Source: Apoderus coryli
Taxonomy: Eukaryota > Arthropoda > Insecta > Coleoptera > Attelabidae
Reading direction: 5' to 3'
Assembly (NCBI GenBank): GCA_911728435.2
Contig: OU452203.1
Location: forward strand, 126,501-190,500
Length of the DNA stretch: 64,000 nt
Below, in pieces: positions 35,265 to 43,742 of this stretch; the first letter of the stretch is position 1; each line of letters opens with the position of its first letter. A program made the translations under genes and the position numbers. The notes beneath the pieces were generated by a model, which worked only from the letters and a program-made list of their open reading frames with translations, did no database searches and had not been told where the DNA came from.

Positions 35265-36104
35265 TCCCTAGGTTGTTTTCTCCTTGAGCCAGTCTTAGTC
35301 TCATAGCTTCACGCAGCTCCTTGTATTCCGTTAACTGCTTGGGAGTCCTGTCAAGGTTAACAAACACATTCCGAAATTGTTCATGACGCTTTAACGCTTT
35401 ACTGCGTTTGACAACTCTGACAGCATCAGAGGGTGAGTCCAAGACGAGCTTCAGCGGTCGGTTCCTACCTTCGATTTTTCGACCAACACGCAACACTCGT
35501 TTGATGGTTATTTTCGATTCCGGACACACTGTCCCAACGATCGTGTTTGCCTTTTCAAGGTCATTCCGCAATTCCGATTCCAGCAAACCAAACACCATGA
35601 CGTTGCTGGCACGATGCTGGCGATCCACTACTTCCGACACCACATCCTCAATATTTCTCTCGGCACCAGCCGACGCCCCCACCGTCGTCGATGACAGCTG
35701 AGCCACTTCAGTCTCCAGGCTCTTAACCCGAGTCGACAATGAGTTGTTCTCACCTCTCAGGGAACAGTTTTCTGCCACCAAAGAATCTAACTTGCGTTGG
35801 AGATCGTCAAATCTACGGTCAATCTCTCTCCGAAACGGAGCGAGATGTTTCACGAATAGATCCTCCAAATTCCTCAGACTAATTCGCTCATCACCGTCAG
35901 CAGGGCCGCCAGCCGCTGCACTTGCCGTAGGCCGCAACGGACACAAATGGCATCGCCATCTACTATCCCTATCCCTGATTGCCAACACTATTCTATCAAA
36001 TTCCTCCTTGTTTAGTCCACAACACTGTCGATGAACATTCACTACATTTGATGGACGCAGAATTGCTGCGTACTTCTGACTTACACGCCCCACACAGCAT
36101 AACT
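35242..36104 (-). pseudogene. LINE ORF1: PHD-like finger, coiled coil, RNA-binding region
   Basis: The open frame runs from about 36093 and gives HRQCCGLNKEEFDRIV then WRCHLC. The first PHD-type cysteines (CGAC ... KCSEC) are in another frame starting at ATG near 36104, so a frameshift near 36045 splits the finger. A long coiled coil follows (LDSLVAENCSLRGENNSLST), then a conserved RRM-like block (ASNVMVFGLLES ... IKRVLRVGRK). The end at GENNLGSAEWRAF is not the normal ORF1 terminus: it falls at the deletion junction with ORF2. ORF1 would bind and package LINE RNA. Confidence 0.75.
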
Positions 36105-36210
36105 ACAAATCGTATGCACGCTTACAAAAATATACGGAGCGCGCCTCTGACCAAAGCAAGGGCAATAGGTACACACAGCAACTACACACAGGCATGCATT
36201 GCATTTGCAT

Positions 36211-36556
36211 TTGTCTTAATCTCATTATCAATATACGTCTTCATTTGAATGACTAATTCACCAATACGTTGGTGAACGTGTTCACCAACATATTTTTTTG
36301 TATTATCCAACGTGATATCTTCAGACGTCTTTAATATATTTAAAATACCAGTAATCGCTGTTGTTATGTGCTTGTCAACATATCTTCGACTTGCTGCATC
36401 ACTATCATTAAACGGTTCGGCAATATTGCATATTCGTCTATTTTCAAGATCGAAATGTTGATCATTAGTCAATTTAAATCCAACACCCGGTCGACCCCGT
36501 TGTATTGTAAAAATTTTTTTTTTTTTTCGACCAAATTTATCAACACTTCTCTCCAT
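36211..36556 (-). pseudogene. Fibre/attachment-like Polinton protein, N-terminal half
   Basis: The frame starts at ATG 36556 with a basic leader (MERSVDKFGRKKKK). A short module, GRPGVGFKLTNDQHFDLENR, then RICNIAEP and DAASRRYVD, resembles the N-terminal shaft-like repeats of phage tail fibres and is recurrent in insect Polintons. A helical region with VGEHVHQRIGEL follows. The frame is cut at the LINE target site and continues at 31918-32054, for about 160 residues in total. The role is unknown; a virion surface or attachment role is inferred from resemblance only. Confidence 0.65.
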
Positions 36557-36611
36557 GACAACTACTAATTATATATTAAATTGTTTTTTAACGAACACTT
36601 TTAACGTAAAT

Positions 36612-37478
36612 TCAATGAATAATACCATCCTCCCTTAGCTCTTCAATTATTGATAATATTTCATTATCTAAACCCGTGTTTACCGCTAATTTTGAACTAT
36701 AAAGCAATCGTAAACGGGTAATAAGTTCATTTGGGTTGTTCCAATATACGTAATCTATTCGTTTTGTATTGAAACACTTTTTTGATGGCAACAGCGAACC
36801 ACCTGATGTATATGCGATTGGTTCTAATATTTTTGTATTGCGAAGACCGTCTCTTTTTTGTCTTACTAACGGTTCTATAATTTCGCAAAACTTTCGACTC
36901 CGCGTTATATTCAGTCCGAGTTCGCGGTTATAATCTTTATATGGAGCCTGAGTTAATTCTAATAATTCACGATAAGTATTTTTTGTTATATTATTTAAAC
37001 CTTGACCCAATTCTAGGTATGGGTATTTTAAAAATAGAACGTTAAAAAACTCATCACCACCGTTAAAAGTTGCTATTTTTTTACGATTCATCCGTACAGA
37101 AATATGTTTCATCTGAGGGAATGTCACTTCGCAATTACCCATGAAGAATTTCTTGTTTATATCATCCGTATAAACCCCATATATATAATCATATTCACCG
37201 CTATTGCTAATCACACTTTTTAAATGTTTTGGTAATAGTTCACCAATTCTATTATCCGATTGTTCAACGTGTTCAACGTTTATTTGGGGTGTTGTCGCAT
37301 TTGATGTCGTTGAACCGATTGTATTAAGCGGCTTTGTAATTGGCTCATACAACTCCTCTAGAATCCTCGTCTGCTCCAGTTGCTTGTTATGTAAAGATTT
37401 ATACTTTTTTCGAACTGATTCCGTCGCATCAATTAATTTCTGTTTTAAATCAATCTTACTTTGAATATCCTCAGACAT
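36612..37478 (-). CDS. Conserved Polinton protein (DUF8207-like)
   Basis: An intact ORF. The annotated-style start at 37514 adds a hydrophobic leader, but the internal methionine (MSEDIQSKIDLKQKL) at 37478 fits better because it opens a coiled coil like that of relatives. The N-terminal 60 residues are a coiled coil, followed by a serine/threonine linker and a globular domain with FPQMKHISVRMN and FNVLFLKYPYLELGQGL. The C-terminus has the conserved block DYVYWNNPNELITRLRLL and NEILSIIEELREDGII. This block is common in insect Polinton proteins annotated as DUF8207 (name from memory). It sits next to the ATPase gene with about 90 bp between them. Its function is unknown; a virion role is possible. 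Confidence 0.8.
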   Translation of the reverse strand: MSEDIQSKIDLKQKLIDATESVRKKYKSLHNKQLEQTRILEELYEPITKPLNTIGSTTSNATTPQINVEHVEQSDNRIGELLPKHLKSVISNSGEYDYIYGVYTDDINKKFFMGNCEVTFPQMKHISVRMNRKKIATFNGGDEFFNVLFLKYPYLELGQGLNNITKNTYRELLELTQAPYKDYNRELGLNITRSRKFCEIIEPLVRQKRDGLRNTKILEPIAYTSGGSLLPSKKCFNTKRIDYVYWNNPNELITRLRLLYSSKLAVNTGLDNEILSIIEELREDGIIH

Positions 37479-37563
37479 TATAACATAACATTCATGAATA
37501 AGTAAAAATAACAATAATAAAGTTTTTTATTCGATGGTTGATTGAATAATGAGCATTTTGAAT

Positions 37564-38258
37564 TTATTGCAGGCATATATAATTATCCAATCCTTTTCGA
37601 TATCGGCCCTGATTTAATGGACTATCTTTATCGATTACAAGAAATCCAAAATCTTCATTCCAACAAAGTTTGCATATTTGCGCGAATTGTGTAAATTCCA
37701 TATCTGGATTGACGTGATCACTATATATATGTCGGAGATTTGTTTCATCCTGTGTGAAGATTATTAGAAAGTTGGAATTTTCCCGAATTAATTGTTTCGA
37801 CACTTTAGAATAGCCTTGAGATATATATATATATTCTTATGACGCGAAATACAAAAGTATTCTCGAATTACATCTTGTTTTTCACATATAACATCGTCAA
37901 ATATAAATACAGAATCTGCTTTTGCTTCTAATGGTGGAATTACAGATTCATTATTATTAAAAGTGAAGTAAACAAGACCGTTTATTGGTGCAACGACTTC
38001 AGCCAAATACCTGTATTTGCTCTGGAATAATGTTTTCGTATATATGTAGAATTTCTTAAAATGTAAACCGTTGGGGTGTGTTAATAAAGAAATCATAACA
38101 GCGGTTTTCCCAGTATTGCTTCTACCAATGATCAAACACCGTATTGTATTCGGTAGTAACGGTCCGTGGCGTTTAATTTTATTTGCCGTAGTATTATTTG
38201 AAAAATCAAAATTTTCTACTTTGAAATTTTGATCTTGTTTAATGAGCCTCATTGTCAC
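37564..38258 (-). pseudogene. Genome-packaging ATPase (FtsK/HerA, A32-like), frameshifted
   Basis: The N-terminal frame (37788-38258) has Walker A GRSNTGKT at residues 45-52 and Walker B VFIFDD at about 117-122. The C-terminal frame (37564-37803) gives KQLIRENSNFLIIFTQDE, then FLVIDKDSPLNQGRYRKG, the usual end of this family. The two frames meet in an (AT)n tract at 37821-37835, where a change of one dinucleotide unit would explain the shift. The enzyme drives DNA into the capsid in adenovirus-like and NCLDV-like viruses. It is divergent from the PLA2 gene, with only about 40 bp between their starts. Confidence 0.92.
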
Positions 38259-38298
38259 ATATAAGAATGTAAATTATTAACTGGTTTATGTTATTTTT

Positions 38299-39186
38299 AT
38301 GGCCTCTGTTGAGCTAGATAGACGTGTTATCAAACAAAGTCAACGAAAAACTGGCGCAGGTATTATAAACTCGTTAATTAATAATACCCCAATCGAACTC
38401 CATATACCTGGATATCAGTACTGCGGAGTCGGAACGAAATTACGGAAAAGACTGTTAAGAGGTGATTCAGGAGTTAATTCTCTAGATAAACTATGTAAAA
38501 CACACGACATAGCATATGCAAATTGTAATCATTTAAGTGAACGTCATAGAGCAGATAAAATCCTGCAAGATCGTGCTTGGGAATTAACTAAATCAAAGCA
38601 GATACCTGTGAATGAGATAGCACATTCGTGGTTAGTAACGAACATTATTAAAACAAAAAGAAAGCTTGGATTAGGTATGAGGACTCCGTGTGTTACTCCT
38701 AAAAAAACGAGCGGATGTAAAAGAAACCGTTGTAATAGACGTAAAAATAATAAAAAACGTATAACATTTGTTGGTGGTGTTTTAAAAAATATTAGACAAT
38801 CTATTAAAAAAACGACTTGTGTGAAAAATAAAAAGAATAATGCTTTATCGGTTGCAAAAATAGCGTTAAAATGTGCTCGAAAATATGTTAAAGACATAGG
38901 TGGAAAAGAAAAAATTAAGACACCACGCATTATATCCATACCAAAAATTGGAGGTGTTTTGCCATTGATCCCCATTTTTGCAGGATTGTCGGCATTAGGT
39001 AGTTTGGCTGGCGGTGCTGCAGGAATTGTAAGAGCTGTGAATGCTACAAAAAATTCAAAGGAGCAGATAACAAACAACAAACATCGAAATAAATCAAATG
39101 CTCCGACAATCGTTGGAAGTGGATTACTACTCAAAAAACACCGCAATGGATTTGGATTATATTTAAAAAATCAAAAAAACTTGTAA
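38299..39186 (+). CDS. Phospholipase A2-like minor virion protein
   Basis: A 295-codon ORF. Residues about 33-76 form a parvovirus VP1-type phospholipase A2 domain: Ca-loop YCGVGT (41-46), GDSGVNSLD, and the catalytic KTHDIAY (H69, D70). A highly basic middle (KRNRCNRRKNNKKR) follows, then a glycine- and alanine-rich hydrophobic segment (GGVLPLIPIFAGLSALGSLA) like membrane-active minor capsid proteins. In parvoviruses the enzyme helps particles leave the endosome; a similar role here is inference. The frame ends at 39186 in an A7 run. The protease frame starts at once in the next phase, so the two may originally have been one polyprotein. Confidence 0.9.
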   Translation: MASVELDRRVIKQSQRKTGAGIINSLINNTPIELHIPGYQYCGVGTKLRKRLLRGDSGVNSLDKLCKTHDIAYANCNHLSERHRADKILQDRAWELTKSKQIPVNEIAHSWLVTNIIKTKRKLGLGMRTPCVTPKKTSGCKRNRCNRRKNNKKRITFVGGVLKNIRQSIKKTTCVKNKKNNALSVAKIALKCARKYVKDIGGKEKIKTPRIISIPKIGGVLPLIPIFAGLSALGSLAGGAAGIVRAVNATKNSKEQITNNKHRNKSNAPTIVGSGLLLKKHRNGFGLYLKNQKNL

Positions 39187-39587
39187 ACCCTCTACCACGA
39201 AGACCTCTATCAAATCTTGACATTATAAAATATGTTAATAGATTAAATATAAAAAATTTTCGCGGTGTTTATAGTCGCAATAATTTGAATAAGGCAGGTC
39301 CACTATATAAAGAATGTGCAATTGTAAATCTAGATAGCAATAGTGGTAGAGGCACACATTGGGTAGCCTATAAAAAACGCGGTAATATAGTTAACTATTA
39401 TGATAGTTTTGGTAATTTACCACCGCGTCAAGAGTTAATACATTATTTTACAAAAAATATTTCACATACTCTTCTTAAAATATATTATAATTACAATTGT
39501 GATCAAGATTTTAATACGGTGTGGTGTGGGCATCTATGTTTGAAGTTTCTCAATCACGATGGATTCTATACAGGAAATGAGTCGTAA
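39187..39587 (+). pseudogene. Adenain-like cysteine protease, likely frameshift-separated start
   Basis: The open frame entered after the A7 run at 39173-39179 reads LSNLDIIKYVNRL, then GPLYKECAIVNLDS, GTHWVAYKKR (catalytic H), VNYYDSFG (acidic residue) and VWCGHLCLKFL (catalytic C). This is the His-Glu/Asp-Cys set of the adenovirus protease family (C5/Ulp1-like), about 130 residues. The first methionine in frame is far inside, so translation probably depended on the upstream PLA2 frame. It would mature the capsid proteins. Its stop overlaps the next gene by 11 bp. Confidence 0.88.
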
Positions 39588-39929
39588 TGACATAAAAAAA
39601 ATGGCTCAGTCTTTACGTGCTTACTCACAATTGGGTAGTTTGATAAACAACTTGCTGATATGCCTAAAGAGGTTTTGATTGCATGTGCTTCAAAGGAAAT
39701 CGCATTGGTTTGGGACAAACTTCCTAAACATTTACGTGAAGACAACGATATTAATAAATATTTTTATTGTATGGAACATTATGTGACGAATAACGCTAGC
39801 GGTGACGAAATAGACGGCCCATTTCCTAGAAAAATATTTTGTGTTTCTTGTAATATTAGAGAAATTGACTTGGAGAAAGTGGGACATAAAAAGAAAAAAC
39901 TATATCTATTCTGTTGCTGGTCGCAATAA
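39577..39929 (+). pseudogene. Small Polinton protein with C-terminal cysteine pairs
   Basis: The probable start is ATG 39577, overlapping the protease stop. It reads MSRNDIKKMAQSLRAYSQLG and then, after a frameshift near 39645, continues as LADMPKEVLIACASKEIALVW. After HYVTNN a DGPFPRKIFCVSC motif gives one CxxC pair, and the end (FCCWSQ) may hide a second pair in another frame near 39905. The length would be about 120 residues. It is a conserved small protein seen in this position in insect Polintons, but its function is unknown. A zinc-ribbon fold is plausible. Confidence 0.6.
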
Positions 39930-39962
39930 AAGCAATATTTCAGTTTGATTTATTGCCCAGTC

Positions 39963-40696
39963 ATGTCGAGAACGTTTCTGTTGTCTGGAACATCTAGTGA
40001 GTTGTCTGCAGATTATTATCCACCAATTGAATTGGATACCTCTAGACGTTATGGATTAGGATTAATTGCCTTTTATTCATATAACTCTATTTTAAATGTG
40101 GATGAAAAAAATAATAAATTCACATATAGAAGCATAAAAGTGATGTTGATTATATTAATGTATTCATACCACCTGGGACGTATGAGATCGGTGAAATATA
40201 TAAAAAATTGCTAATGTTAATGGGTTTACATAATTTCAGCGAGGACGAATATAAACAAATATTTCTTTTGTATCCCAATTCAAACACTTTGAAATGTGAA
40301 TTATGGTCTATTTATGATATCGATTTCACAGCCGACAATTCTATTGGCTCGCTATTAGGATTTGAAAAAACAATTTTACTATCGAATACATTGGTCGAAT
40401 CAACTTTACCGGTTGATATTATGAGAGTCCGGATCATATCAGTACATTGCAATGTAATCAGTGGCGCATTTTTTAACGATATTGAATCACACACACTGTT
40501 TGATTTCGATATTGACGTTGAGCCTGGATATAGATTAACAAAGGAACCGCTACATATTATATTTATGCCAGTAAAACCATTGGGACGTCAGTCAATTGAA
40601 AATATTACAATAAGAATTTTGGATGACACAGGTCGACTAATAAATTTTCGCGGCGAAAAAATTATTGTGAAATTAGAACTTAAAGTGCTCGATTAA
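39963..40696 (+). pseudogene. Minor capsid (penton-type) protein, one frameshift
   Basis: The N-terminal frame (ATG 39963) reads LSADYYPPIELDTSRRYGLG then IAFYSYNSILNVDE. It changes frame near 40130-40145 and continues with IPPGTYEI, LYPNSNTLKCEL, DFTADNSIGSLLGF and a long C-terminal beta-rich part ending LINFRGEKIIVKLELK. This pattern is the Polinton minor capsid protein, a single jelly-roll penton. Total length is about 240 residues. It lies in the plus-strand structural cluster, followed by a small basic protein and the major capsid gene. Confidence 0.85.
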
Positions 40697-40723
40697 AAAT
40701 AATAATAATACATAATATCATCA

Positions 40724-40915
40724 ATGGGATTTGTTTACAATAATGTGATTAAACACCACAATACAAATGTAAAGAATGATGTTTATATAAAAAAGAGGAA
40801 GAAAGAGATGTTAAGCAACAGTACTAATTACAACAGCAACGGTTCCGGTTGTGTCATTACTAAAAAAAATCGAAAATTCCTTCAATCCATTGGTTTAAAA
40901 ATTCGAAAATATTAA
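40724..40915 (+). CDS. Small basic Polinton protein next to the capsid gene
   Basis: An intact 63-residue ORF with pI clearly basic (KKRKKEML, KKNRKFLQSIGLKIRKY). It ends two bases before the major capsid start, a spacing that suggests a shared transcript. The C-terminal FLQSIGLK is like short motifs in other Polinton small proteins. Adenovirus core and minor proteins (mu/pX type) are also small and basic, so a DNA-condensing role is possible but unproven. Confidence 0.6.
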   Translation: MGFVYNNVIKHHNTNVKNDVYIKKRKKEMLSNSTNYNSNGSGCVITKKNRKFLQSIGLKIRKY

Positions 40916-40917
40916 GT

Positions 40918-42144
40918 ATGTCATCCTTATCTAATAAATTAAACATATTTGGTGAGCCTGTGTTTGACAATGTCTTGTCTAGCGTTCAAGAATATACATA
41001 TAAACCTTACGGTAGCCCCGTATATAATAATTCAGATGAAGTTCGAATTCCGGTTAATTTCCAAGACTTAATATTAGACATTTCTGAGAGTTATATTTAT
41101 ATTGAAGGAACATTTCAAGCTGAGGATGACAAGAAACCCTGTTATTTATCAAACAATTCATTAGCGTTTCTTTTCGAAGAAATAAGATATGAGATTGGGA
41201 ATGAGCAAGTCGCCATGATTAGGAAACCGGGGATTACAACTTCCCTGAAAACTATGGCATTATGTCCATATAGTCAAGAAAGAGGGCTTTGTAGTAGTGG
41301 CTGGGGCTTGTCCGAAGATTTCCAAGATATCCTGGATCCAACTAGTCATGTTTTCAGCGGTATATTGCCATTGAAATACTTGTTTGGCATTTCTGAAGAC
41401 TATAAGGGCGCTTTCATTAATGTACGCCACGAACTTATATTAATAATTGCTAGAAACTATAATAATAGTTATATTGGTGACGGAAGTGCTGTTTTAAAAA
41501 TAAATAAAATTGAATGGAAAATTAATCACATAGTTCCCGAAGATAGTCAGAAGTTGAAATTGATGATGAAAATTAATAAAGGAGGACTAAATTCTCGAAT
41601 TAATATAGCATTTCGGTCTTGGGACTTATACGAACTACCGAAATTACGTGAAACTAGCTCAGACATATGGTCGATTAGAACAACTACGAGTCTCGAAAAA
41701 CCACGTTATATTATAATTGGATTTCAAAATATTTCGAATTATGAAAACATTAATATGGATGCCACGCAATTTATACACGCAAACATTTCCAATATAAGAA
41801 CATATTTAAACTCAACAGTATATCCATATGAGAAATGGAATTTAGATTTCTCTAAAAAACTTTATGGAGCAGTATATCATACATATCAGAATATTCAACA
41901 AAAATATTATAACACAGAACATTCCGACCCAATATTAAGCTTGGGTCAATTTCCAAACAACCCGGTTTTCATTATCGATTGTTCTTGTCAACCAGAGGCA
42001 ATCAAACATTCTAGCGTTGATATCAAATTAGAATTTGAAACACGAGAATCTCAGTTTCCTGCAAATGTAAAAGTATATGCAATTATCATTCATGATTCTT
42101 ATATGATGTATAATATTTCAGACGGTGTAGTAAATACGAAATAA
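40918..42144 (+). CDS. Major capsid protein, double jelly-roll
   Basis: An intact 408-residue ORF. It shows the Polinton capsid pattern: NIFGEPVFDNVLSSVQEYTY near the start, then DEVRIPVNFQD, ESYIYIEGTF, LAFLFEEIRYEIGN (first jelly roll), PLKYLFGI, HELILIIARNYNN, WKINHIVPED, and a second jelly roll with PRYIIIGFQ and IRTYLNSTVYPYEKWNLDF. The end (VKVYAIIIHDSYMMYN) is typical. The protein would form pseudo-hexameric capsomers. Unlike the replication genes it has no break. AATAAA overlaps the stop codon and could serve as poly(A) signal. Confidence 0.95.
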   Translation: MSSLSNKLNIFGEPVFDNVLSSVQEYTYKPYGSPVYNNSDEVRIPVNFQDLILDISESYIYIEGTFQAEDDKKPCYLSNNSLAFLFEEIRYEIGNEQVAMIRKPGITTSLKTMALCPYSQERGLCSSGWGLSEDFQDILDPTSHVFSGILPLKYLFGISEDYKGAFINVRHELILIIARNYNNSYIGDGSAVLKINKIEWKINHIVPEDSQKLKLMMKINKGGLNSRINIAFRSWDLYELPKLRETSSDIWSIRTTTSLEKPRYIIIGFQNISNYENINMDATQFIHANISNIRTYLNSTVYPYEKWNLDFSKKLYGAVYHTYQNIQQKYYNTEHSDPILSLGQFPNNPVFIIDCSCQPEAIKHSSVDIKLEFETRESQFPANVKVYAIIIHDSYMMYNISDGVVNTK

Positions 42145-43157
42145 AGTTTATAAATTAAATATTTGATTATGGAATGTAGGCATTGTATCACTAAAAAATT
42201 ATAAATAAAATATATTATATAGTAAAATGATTTGTTTTATTTTTTTTTTTATATCTATTAGAAAAAAACAATTTATAATGTATTTACATTTTCATATAAC
42301 ACATTTGTGTTATATGAAAATAATCTCATATTATTATCGATTTCAAAAAAGTAAAAAGTCTAGACAAAAATTTGTAACAGGCAATAAATGTATTCTATTC
42401 TATCAATTGTTTTAGATATAAAGGTAATATATATCATTTTACTTCCAAAAACCCAACAAATAATGTATATCTTTATTTTGTTGCTGTGCAATAAACACAC
42501 AGTTTACCTATTGTTCTCATATTAACTATAAAAGAACCTATCTTTTCAGTTTTCCTATTTTGTTTTGAAAAGCATATAATACACAGGTGAATTTTAGTAA
42601 ACTAAATCAATTTAAATTCTTGAGCATGACATTTCACATAAATATCTATTTTTATTGCTGTGCTAATACATTCCTACGGAAAAAGTCTAGACAAAATTTT
42701 GTAACAGGTAAATAAAGTCACTTTACCTATTGTTCCCATATTAACTATAAAAAAAACCTCTCTTTTCATTTTTCCTATTATGTTTTGAAAAGCATATAAT
42801 ATACAAGTAAATTTCAGTAAATTAAATCAATTTAAATTCTTGAGAATGACATCTCACATAAATATCTATTTTTATTGCTGTGCTAAGAAGATAGTAAAAA
42901 ACACAAGCTTTTATAGTTGTAGTATACAGTAGGTAGTCACAGATGTACTCAATAGATTAAAATTATTTTTGGGTATAATAGAATACAATAGAATGTGCAA
43001 TAAAATGTATAGAAATAATTTTGTGGTTGGTAATAAACACCTATTGTTGCAATACTAACTACAAAAAAAAAACATCTTTGTTCAGTTATCACAGTAAACC
43101 CATCATATATTTATATGCACACAATAAAAGCAAAATTATATATACATAAAATAATTA
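42145..43157. repeat. Non-coding Polinton interval with direct repeats
   Basis: Between the capsid gene and the right-end gene. A block of about 165 bp starting 'cctattgttctcatattaac' (42507) is repeated near 42726 with about 90% similarity, and a short third copy lies near 43040. The word 'aaagtctagacaaa' also repeats near 42354 and 42681. No coding signal is present. The copies could be decayed regulatory or replication repeats. Confidence 0.6.
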
Positions 43158-43548
43158 TTATACTGTATTATTATCTTCTTCTTCTTCATCATCTTCATCG
43201 TAATTTTTATTTCCTTCAATAAGGTCGTCTAGATGATATCTAACTACGATATCTGTGGGCATATATTGAATTGCATCAATTAAATACCGTTCTAAACCCA
43301 ACTGAATAATTTCCACACAAAATGTTTCCATCTCGGTATTTATGACATAAATCACACCCCGTACTGAAGTCTTCTGCTTGTTGTAACACTTTACTCATTG
43401 TCTCGTCATCAAAACACACATTATAATCATAATTTGCAGCGTGTGAACGATCGAATTCGAGATCGTGAAATTGTGCTGCCATTCGATTCACTGCAGACAG
43501 CAGATCTGTTGCAGCCGGCCAGTTTTCTGATGAATACACCATCCACAT
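43158..43548 (-). pseudogene. Rightmost Polinton gene, small Cys-containing protein, frameshifted
   Basis: The N-terminal frame (from ATG 43548) reads ENWPAATDLLSAVNRMAAQF, then SHAANYDYNVCFDDE and AEDFSTGCDLCHK. The frame shifts near 43335 to FCVEIIQLGLERYLIDAIQY and ends in an acidic tail (DEDDEEEEDNNTV). Total length is about 130 residues. I do not recognise the family. The position, alone at the right end and reading inward from the TIR, mirrors the small gene at the left end. It may be an early or regulatory gene, which is inference. Confidence 0.55.
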
Positions 43549-43681
43549 GATTTTTAGTAATTGAATGATCTAGAGGGAACAAATGCTGAGCATTTTATAT
43601 AATACCAAGTGTATACATATATATATATTATTAGAAAAAAGAATATGTGGGGATTTCTCAAAATGATGTGGAAAGGATTAG

Positions 43682-43742
43682 TTTTTGACATATGCTAGTA
43701 TAAGCCGTTTCTAGATCTCCTATCTCTATTCATGATTTGTTA
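43682..43742 (-). repeat. Extra TIR subrepeat present only at the right end
   Basis: 'gacatatgctagtataagcc' and 'gtttctagatctcc' repeat the unit that lies twice inside each TIR. This third copy adjoins the inner edge of the right TIR and has no partner at the left end. Confidence 0.65.

Larger units (their letters stand above)
32055..36210 (-). mobile_element. Nested CR1/Jockey-type LINE insertion
   Basis: A non-LTR retrotransposon lies inside the Polinton. It is flanked by the 9-bp repeat TTGTCTTAA at 32046-32054 and 36211-36219. The 3' end (low coordinates) carries an AATAAA signal and an (ATTT)n-type tail rather than poly(A), as in CR1/Jockey relatives. ORF1 and ORF2 follow on the minus strand. 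The Polinton gene it hit is otherwise in frame across the site, so the insertion came after the Polinton and broke an intact frame. Confidence 0.92.

Noticed and set aside
35408..36034. Plus-strand ORFs opposite LINE ORF1
   Set aside because: They are antisense shadows of the minus-strand LINE coding frame.
42227..42415. A 62-codon ORF after the capsid gene
   Set aside because: Made of AT-rich repeats, no conservation with known Polinton genes. It overlaps the non-coding direct-repeat region.
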